The notes under the pieces: generated by a model
What the model saw: the letters and a program-made list of their open reading frames with translations, nothing else
The model's database searches: none
What the model was told of the DNA's origin: nothing
Translations under genes and position numbers: made by a program
Assembly (NCBI RefSeq): GCF_000204055.1
Contig: NW_006768832.1
Span: 312,271-376,270, forward strand
DNA length: 64,000 nt
From: Melampsora larici-populina 98AG31
Lineage: Eukaryota; Basidiomycota; Pucciniomycetes; Pucciniales; Melampsoraceae
Direction of reading: 5' to 3'
Shown: positions 57,505-64,000 of the stretch, one piece after another
Position numbering within the stretch: the stretch's first letter is position 1
How the letters are laid out: each line of letters begins with the position of its first letter

Positions 57505-58711
57505 CTAAATGAGATCCATGAGATCCATGACCATCATTCCTGGAGGCAATAGATACCCACTATTTGCATACAGAGGGGCAAGTAGTTCAGGAGTGATTGC
57601 ATCAATTGCTGTCTCTCTGATTGGCCAATTCGCATCTTCATTTGCATTCTCGAGGATGCGAGTTCTCTTGAAGCGTGATTTGATCACAGAGAAACAGTAC
57701 TCAATGGGATTGAGCTCTGGACAATACGGTGGTAGATATACCAGTAATACACCTTCACCAGACACCATTTCAGCTCGTGAATGACCACTGAATAAGAGTA
57801 AACAACCACAACCTCACCTGCTGCCTCACAGAGCTCAGCTACTCGTCCATTGTGATGAATTGAGCAGTTATCCATCACCAGTACGCTGTTGGGATTTGGA
57901 TAGGGTTGCATTTGTGGCAGCTATTGAACATGGAAGGAAAAAAGTGAGGATGTAAAAATGATTCAGGATATCTATCAATCACGTACCAGTTGGAACTCCA
58001 AGAAGGATTCAAATCGCTCGCGATTGATACTGCCCTCTCGGACTGTCAATGCCAGAAGACCATTCAATCCAATCGCAGGAAGTAGAGAGTAGCGGCGAGG
58101 ATTGTTTCTTCGGACCCATCGATAGACTCGTTCCCCAGATTTTGAACGACCATTTACACGTAGCAAGTCCCTTTCACATATCGAGCTTTCATCTGATGCA
58201 AGATAATTGATTCAGTATGGTGATTCCTTCAAGTAGAAGTGGAAAACATACCAGTAAACACAAGCATCTCAGCTGGTATATCTCGCATCCTTTCAATATA
58301 CTGAGCTTTTCTTTGAAAATCTTTGTTGACATGAGATGTGTTGGCTTTCTTTGAGGTAAGGTGTAAGCGATGATTGAGTTCGTTAGCCAGACACTCGACA
58401 CTAGGGAGTGCTCCGGTATCGTCGTAGAGCTTTTCCCGGATCTCGTCTAAAAAGAGGTCAGGTGATGCAGCTACCAGCTCATTCAGAAAGTCGCGGTCCT
58501 CGTCGTCAAGCAAAGTTTTCCGTCCTCGAGTTTGGTATCCTTCAGGATCTCGGATGACTTGCCGAGTTTCTTGATACAGATTCATCCAACGTTTGAAAGA
58601 ACGTTTACTGATGTCGGCATGGAGCTCATCGCAAATCTCGTCAGTGGCTTTGCCTTCGAGGATTTTGATAACTGCAAGAGCCTTGATTCGAGGGGGGTAC
58701 TTGACAAACAT
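57505..58711 (-). CDS. Tc1/mariner-type DD34E transposase
   Basis: Four exons (58711-58252, 58192-57987, 57920-57818, 57752-57505) give an intact 338-residue protein; lengths sum to a multiple of three. N-terminal helix-turn-helix region (YPPRIKALAVIKILEGKATD, then SKRSFKRWMNLYQ). Catalytic triad: Asp154 (VFT-DESS, codon split by intron 1), Asp239 (VLVMDNCSIHH) and Glu274 (YLPPYCPELNPIEY), with 34 residues between the second Asp and the Glu. The last intron uses acceptor GGTGAAG. An upstream frame without ATG continues into the right TIR; there the position matching the accessory gene's ATG is CTG. Confidence 0.9.
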
Positions 58712-58781
58712 TGATGTGGTTGCTGAATCAAATGGTGGCTGATGGATTTGACTGAAAGCACAATCAAAACTGAGCTGTGAT

Positions 58782-58962
58782 CTGGGCAGAAGCTCTCTGG
58801 ATCTTCGCTCAAGTAACAGCAAAATTAAATCTCAGAGCTCAGAGCTACAAAAGCTGAAGCCCCGATCGTGCACAGACCCTCATTAACGATCCAGCTCACA
58901 AATGGGTCCGACCGGCAGCAACTTTTTTTGCTTCGATTGGACAAGCATTTGTGAAGATGCAG
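58782..58962 (-). repeat. right TIR of the mariner element
   Basis: About 180 bp. Followed by TA (58963-58964). Confidence 0.93.
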
Positions 58963-59027
58963 TATGTACGTTGTACTTCAAAAGGGAAAACGGGTGCCAA
59001 GGGATGCCGTGTTGATTTGTATTCATT

Positions 59028-59037
59028 CATATATAAG
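59028..59037 (+). promoter_or_regulatory. TATA-like box of the wax-synthase gene
   Basis: CATATATAAG lies 160 bp before the start codon and 66 bp from the right end of the mariner element. Tentative; the sequence is AT-rich here. Confidence 0.4.
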
Positions 59038-59196
59038 CGTGGTTGTAAGTGGCAATTTTCATGACTGATCCTTGAAAACACCGAAACCTTTCACCTAACG
59101 TTATTTTCCTTCTTCATTTTTGTTTATCACAGTCGATAACGATCATATTCAATCTGTAGTTTTTTTATCTGCTTGAGACTTGACTGGGTATAAAAG

Positions 59197-60683
59197 ATGG
59201 TGATCGATGAAGAAAGTTGTGTGACACCAACTCCGCGTCTATTTCTCCACTTCCTCCCAATTTTACTTCAATGCAGTTTACTTTATCCAGGTCTATCTCC
59301 ACAACCTTTGATTCGTTGGATCAGGATTCTTTTACTGCCACTCAACTTATACGTTTGTTACTCGGCTGTTAAACGATATTGTTGGAGACCATTGGACGAC
59401 GCAAGTGGATCGAATTTATTACTCAGTTCTCAAGCTATGCATCACGCTTTTAGATCGATCGAATGGGCTGCTTCTAAGGGTCCATACTTCACTCATCGAT
59501 TCGCTTGGCCTGATCCTGTGGCTTCAAATTCGGAAGGAAAAGATAAAAATGACGATCAGAATTCATCTCCTCAGCGGCGGCCTCTTCGACTTTGGTCTTG
59601 GTTCACTTGGTCACTTCTGGCTTACACATCGCATCGTGGCTCCCACTTCACTTGGGGCCTTCATTCTGAACCGTGGTCACAAATCGCGGTTCCGACTTTT
59701 TTCGATCTCATTCGTCGACTTCTGATCATTCATGCACTCTTCGTACCCTCCTTAGCTTATGCTATTCTCGACCGTGATCGTGGTGTGGGATGGTGGGCCC
59801 CTAATCATTCTATCTTGACAGGCCTCCTGTCTAATCTCACCTTCGGTATCACTATCATGGGATCAATGGAACTCTATTATATCGTATTCTCTCTTATTGC
59901 CCGAGGACTTCATGCACTTCCCCTCAACTGGCCAGCCTGGTCGGCTTACTGGTCTCCTCAAGCTTTTGCTCCCAACCTCTTCAAACAGCCTCATCGTGCG
60001 CGCTCAATGGCCGAATTTTGGGGTCGGTGTGTAACCTTTTCTAGAATCATGGACACGATGGTTATTGATATCTTTTTTCTTGTGTTAACCTTGTGTAAGT
60101 GGCTGGCACGCCATGTTTCGTTGGCCATTCCTTGTTACTGGTCAACTCATTGTCAAACCATTCACTGCTCTCGGAATGTTAAGTGGCCGAGGAAAGCGAA
60201 TCGCGATCCTCTTTGCTACCTTCTTCTGTTCAGGTCTCTATCATGACTTTGGTAAGTGATCATATATGGGCTCGTTTAACAAGTCCTACGACAGATCTTA
60301 AAGGATTCATGCAGCTGAATCAACCGACGCAACCTTTGAGCTAACATGTCACTCTCTTCAATCTTTATGCATCAGCCATGTGGGGAATTGCATACTCACC
60401 ATCCCATCCTAATCCATTTAAACCGAGTCTAACTTCATTCATACATACTCCAATGGCATATTTCACAATGCAACCTATCGCTATCCTCATTGAACCCTTC
60501 TTTCTTCCTCACTTGTCACCCTTCTTTCAAACCATTTGGGTTTATACCTTCACCTTGATCTCAGTCACTGGTTTTAGAAAATCCTTTTTTGGTAAAGGTA
60601 GAATGATTTCTGGTCCACCTTCAATAGAAGAATGGGGTTGGCGTGAAGCTGGCATACCTGCATATCTGTTAACTCATCTTTGA
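59197..60683 (+). CDS. wax-synthase-like membrane-bound O-acyltransferase
   Basis: Three exons (59197-60026, 60100-60251, 60376-60683) give exactly 429 residues; both introns are GT-AG and phases agree. Several hydrophobic spans suggest a polytopic membrane protein (for example residues about 15-35, 40-60, 165-200, 205-235, and the C-terminal YTFTLISVTGF). The wax-synthase domain signature is formed across intron 1: SMAEFWGRGWHAMFRWPF, followed by KPFTALGMLSGRGKRIA and a FCSGLYHDF segment whose His is the expected MBOAT-type residue. The family esterifies alcohols with fatty acyl groups or acetylates secondary metabolites; the substrate cannot be inferred here. It is one of two ordinary host genes in the window. 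Confidence 0.88.
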
Positions 60684-61044
60684 TCTTGGTTTTTACTTTT
60701 TAATGATCACACGTCACTTTGAATTGGATTGTGAAAAAGTAAAATAATAAACTTTCTTTTTGGATGATTCTGTGATTTATCTTGTCATGATCCTACAATG
60801 GATTTTGTTTGCATTGAATTCTTTTTCAAATTTACAAGATGTTTGAAATATCGCTTGTTTTCTAAGGACTCATTTTCTTTCACTTCATAGTTGTTAACTT
60901 TGGTTAGTTTTCTCATCCATTTGAAAGGAAATCCCCCTTCCCTTCAATTATGATAGGATTCCCTAAACTTTTCTTACTAGGCCTTTACATGAGGCATGAT
61001 ATATGGAGCAAGTCCATAAGGTGTGCACCTAGTAAGGAAGGTAG
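60684..61044. other. intergenic, downstream of the wax-synthase gene
   Basis: AT-rich 3' flank. An AATAA-type motif (GTAAAATAATAAAC at about 60737-60751) may be the polyadenylation signal. Otherwise nothing recognised. Confidence 0.4.
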
Positions 61045-61378
61045 TACAGGACCCTGGTATGCTCCTATAAAGGGTAGTCACACAGAATTGTGACTTTTGA
61101 GCTCCCGTGGAAACCTGCCCCTGGCAAACTGCTAAGTCAGTCCCTGGCTTCATCCATAGCTCTAGGTATGTTTTAATCTTTCCTCAGAGTTCCTTGTGAC
61201 CTTTCTCTGCCTTTGACAACACCAACTTGGCCTTACACAAATGGAAGGTAGAAACTTAGAAAAACTGGCAGAAAACATGAGAGCTCTTTATGATCACCTG
61301 AAGTGTGATTCCACAGCAGCTCAAAAGTCACAATCCTGTGTGACTACCTCTTATAGGAGCATACTGGGGTCCTGGCAG
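61045..61378. mobile_element. MITE with about 60-bp TIRs
   Basis: Left arm CAGGACCCTGGTATGCTCC ... GGTAGTCACACAG ... TTGTGACTTTTGAGCT; the right arm is its complement with a few changes (GTCCTGG, GGAGCATAC, CTGTGTGACTACC, AGCTCAAAAGTCACAA). Ends are approximate and no target duplication is clear. Confidence 0.7.
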
Positions 61379-61659
61379 TACTGACGGATTAATGTCAGAG
61401 GGAGAGAGATAGACCCTTGTGTCCTCTTATGATCAAAAATAAGAATAAAATATCCAAATTGTTAGTTGGTGTGACCGTATTAGTATTGTTATCAGATAAA
61501 TCAAATTTGTAATGTGCTCTTGTTGCTATGTCTAACCATCCTGCGCGATGATGTTATGTTACTGATCATCCTGTGTGATGTCATTTGATATGTTTCTGTT
61601 TTTCTTAACTCTTGTCTCTCGTCTATCTTCATCTGACCATAAAGATGTCTATGGGTCTA

Positions 61660-61755
61660 CACCTAGAAAGAACTTCATCATTTTGAAGCTCTTTCTTTCC
61701 AGGATCACAAACTAATCATTGACGTTTGTAATCTGTGTATGACTCATAGGTATGT
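61660..61755. repeat. direct-repeat copy (unoccupied) of the Harbinger MITE target
   Basis: GATCACAAACTAATCATTGAC and its neighbours closely match the sequence that flanks the MITE at 61882-62402 on both sides (GATCACAAACTAA | TAATCATTGACATTTGTAAT), so this is an empty site within the same window. Confidence 0.8.
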
Positions 61756-61881
61756 CTTTCTCTTGTTTCTCTTATTAATTCTTATTTCTACTTTTACATA
61801 TTTTGTTTAGTATTTGTATACGTTTTGAGAAATAATAACTTGATCATTTCAAAGCTCTGCCTTTCTGGGATCACAAACTAA

Positions 61882-62402
61882 GAGCATCCCCAATGCGCCG
61901 GGAACTGGAAACCTGGTACAGGTGTCACAAATGACACTTCGACACCTGTATTTCAGCTTCAGCTTCAGTAGGCAGCACCACGTGAGCTGAATATGAGATT
62001 TGGGTTTCTACCCCTGTCTAAGGATAGGACACGATCAGATCAATCACATGGATTGGCCGCTTGATCTGATCAAGGTCGTGGTAATATGTGCTTCAAGCTT
62101 TGAGATAGGACACGAGGGAACAAAAGAGGCAAGTTTCGTGGTCTCAACATGTCCAAATTGTGAGAAATCATGTTTTCCGAGGTTTCCGGCTCAGCTAGAA
62201 ACAATTACAACAAACCGTACATATTCCAGCTGGCAGAATAAACAAAGTAACACCCATGGCCAACTGTGCGACTTTTTACTTGCGCTGGAGGCTGTTTTTT
62301 GGAAAACCTTTACAAACGTAATTTTGACATTATGTTTCTGTCAGAAATGCTAGGTAAACCCTATGTAAAGGTTATGTTTCCGGCAGCGCGTTGGGGATGC
62401 TC
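61882..62402. mobile_element. PIF/Harbinger-type MITE
   Basis: TIRs GAGCATCCCCAA(T/C)GCGC are flanked by TAA on both sides (61879-61881 and 62403-62405), the usual Harbinger T-A/T-A type duplication. 521 bp, no coding capacity; the open frame at 62000-62353 is fortuitous. Confidence 0.85.
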
Positions 62403-62405
62403 TAA

Positions 62406-63252
62406 TCATTGACATTTGTAATCCGTGTATAACTCATACAAATGACATATGTCATTATGAACTCAGGAGGTATGGGCTTGAAGAGAAGAGCATCTCCACC
62501 AATAGCATGCAACAAAGTTGTCTGTACAATGACCTTTTGACAGGGCTCAGCCTGTATGACAAATCTATGCGGAGGTTGACAGGACCGCAGCTGTGTAAAT
62601 ACTTGACAAGTGAAACCATTGAAATCCAATGGAGCCAAGCAAGAGAGTCCTTGGAATTGTGAGTGATAATCCAAAGATAGATTGGTTTTTCCTATTCCAA
62701 AATGAGTGAGGTTAGATGATACAGCCCTCTTGTGCTGTATTTGGGTATTTGCACTCTCCTGGTCAACTTTTGGATGGTGTGTAACCCATACAGACTGTTT
62801 TCATGGTGTGCTGATCAATTTATTGGATTAACCAAAAAAAATAATGATAGCATTTTACCAAAGTTATTAGAAAGGTTTTGGCGCAAAGGGAAACTCAAAT
62901 AGGTGGAATCTGATCAATAGAAGCTCTTTAAGGCTCATATATTGCACATTAAATCATGATTAGGAAATCCTATTTCAAAACAACTTATTAAGATCAGCAT
63001 AAACTATTAACAAATGGGTTACAAAAAGAGAAGAAAGCAAAACTTAAGAGAAAAGTCAAAAATATAGGTATACAGGCTGGGAAATGGTCTTTAGGGTAGT
63101 AATATTGGGTTTATGGGTTTTGTGGGGTTTGAATGTGAAGAAACAGAATTATAGTATACATTAAGAACCTTAATCTTGATGATTGATAGGGAGGTCTAAA
63201 AGTTATTAAGAAAACAGTATTTTTTGAAGTTGGTAAACTGGGATTGCACAGG
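62406..63252. other. gene-free spacer
   Basis: AT-rich with scattered short frames. No supported feature. Confidence 0.5.
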
Positions 63253-63643
63253 TGTAAGACCTTTGGTCATTACACAGACACGTGATCATGCACTTAGACA
63301 TAACACTTAAGACTTAACATCAAGTACTATATATTCTTGTTTCTCTCTCTTTGTACGTTCTGGTTCCTTAGAGATATCGGGACTGATTAAATCTCCCTTC
63401 ATCCTTCGGAACCAGGTACAGTCAAGCTTTCAGTTCTTCTTCTCTTACTTTCAGCTTTGTTTAGTTCATATAGTTGGAGAGATATCGGGACTGATTAAAT
63501 CTCCCTTCATCCTTCGGAACCAGATGGGTTCTTGTTAGGTATTGAAATATAAAATCAGGTCTCTTGGGTTCTAGAAACCCTCTCGCTGTGTCTCACAGTG
63601 TCCCGTTCCGTAGTATCGAGTGAAGGTTCTCAGGAACCTTACA
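63253..63643 (+). repeat. probable 5' LTR of gypsy-3
   Basis: Contains an internal 45-bp direct repeat (63371-63415 and 63479-63523, beginning GAGATATCGGGACTGATTAA) and a TATATATTC TATA-like stretch near 63328. Confidence 0.65.
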
Positions 63644-63834
63644 CTTTTTTTTTCTCAAACCCAAAATCCGAGATTTTATTTCTCATCAACTGAAACTCAA
63701 TCTCAATCGATACTCCAAGTTAACGCTGTATGCGACTTCGACTCAATTCATTCCGAAGAACCTTACCTATTTTAAAACGCCACTACTCCGCATTCAGTTA
63801 AAACTCCACACTTGATCGTCGTGTATGCCTACAC

Positions 63835-64000
63835 GGCGTCAAGCCCCCACCACCGATCCTAAAGCTCCGCCAGAACCTCTGCCAGACCCGGAAGCAATTA
63901 TTCGAGAAAATCGACGTCTACAACGTCAATCTCGGCCAGACCCTAATATTGCCAGACTAGCCGCGCTCGAACAACAACTGCCAGCCACACCTGCACGAAC
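63835..64000 (+). CDS. gag: gypsy-3 Gag N-terminus (partial)
   Basis: Open from the ATG at 63835 to the window edge (55 codons). The start is Pro/Arg/Gln-rich (MPTRRQAPTTDPKAPPEPL), followed by a likely coiled coil (EAIIRENRRLQRQSR), a common layout for gypsy Gag N-termini. Too short to confirm a gag domain. Confidence 0.6.

Larger units (their letters stand above)
55308..58962. mobile_element. two-gene Tc1/mariner-type transposon
   Basis: TIRs of about 181 bp (55308-55488 and 58782-58962) begin CTGCATCTTCACAAATGC and are flanked by TA on both sides, the Tc1/mariner target duplication. Two convergent genes fill the interior: an accessory gene starting inside the left TIR and a DD34E transposase reading from the right. 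Both are undamaged, so this copy could still be active. Confidence 0.92.
63253..64000 (+). mobile_element. 5' end of a third gypsy-type LTR retrotransposon (gypsy-3)
   Basis: A 391-bp LTR-like block (TGTAAGACC ... AACCTTACA, 63253-63643) is followed by a T-rich segment and an open gag-like frame that runs off the window. The ends TGTAAG...CTTACA match the style of gypsy-2. A partner LTR lies outside the window, so the call rests on structure and gag composition. Confidence 0.65.

Noticed and set aside
62000..62353. 117-residue frame
   Set aside because: Entirely inside the Harbinger-type MITE and without motif.
1..64000. tRNA, rRNA and other structured RNA genes
   Set aside because: No cloverleaf with a convincing B box, and no rRNA-like conserved block, was seen on reading; a covariance search was not possible here.

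Overview
This looks like nuclear DNA of a basidiomycete, most likely a rust fungus or another member of the Pucciniomycotina. The reasons are short GT-AG introns in almost every gene, very dense nested transposons, a fungal wax-synthase-like gene, a forkhead gene with low-complexity linkers, and CpG-directed mutation concentrated in TCG context. The species cannot be named from the sequence. No rRNA, tRNA or CRISPR locus was recognised.

Only two genes look like ordinary host genes: a five-exon gene with two forkhead-like domains (26057-30096, minus) and a three-exon wax-synthase/MBOAT-like membrane acyltransferase (59197-60683, plus). Both reading frames close exactly across the introns I propose. 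Nearly everything else is mobile DNA.

Layout. 1-2.84 kb: decayed hAT transposase. 3.9-4.25 kb: MITE. 4.99-6.37 kb: TIR element with an 8-bp target duplication. 6.7-8.3 kb: hAT deletion derivative with a small intact ORF. 9.19-22.55 kb: Ty3/gypsy chromovirus (165-bp LTRs, TSD TGTTG) split by a tyrosine-recombinase (YR) retrotransposon at 10473-17075 and by a MITE. 22.5-26 kb: gene-poor, with a possible solo LTR. 26-30 kb: forkhead gene. 30.9-34.8 kb: 5'-truncated Ty1/copia element beside what appears to be an integrated spliced R-U5 cDNA. 35.3-54.9 kb: a P-superfamily-like DNA transposon (TIRs, 8-bp TSD ATCATCCC) holding a second gypsy element (37420-44282), a second YR retrotransposon with PAT/Ngaro-type split direct repeats (47418-54863, itself carrying a CACTA-type MITE in gag), and a half MITE. 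55.3-58.96 kb: a two-gene Tc1/mariner element lying just upstream of the wax-synthase gene. 61-62.4 kb: two MITEs. 63.25 kb to the end: 5' LTR and gag start of a third gypsy element.

The best candidates for undescribed biology are (1) the P-like element, whose gene shows an apparent D-D-E triad in P-element-like motifs; (2) the mariner element, whose TIR supplies the start of a second, intact, SAM-like accessory gene; (3) the spliced strong-stop-like copia copy; and (4) a uniform CGA-to-TGA inactivation signature. That signature covers 14 of the 17 in-frame stops I could place, and all five differences I found between paired terminal repeats are likewise CpG transitions.
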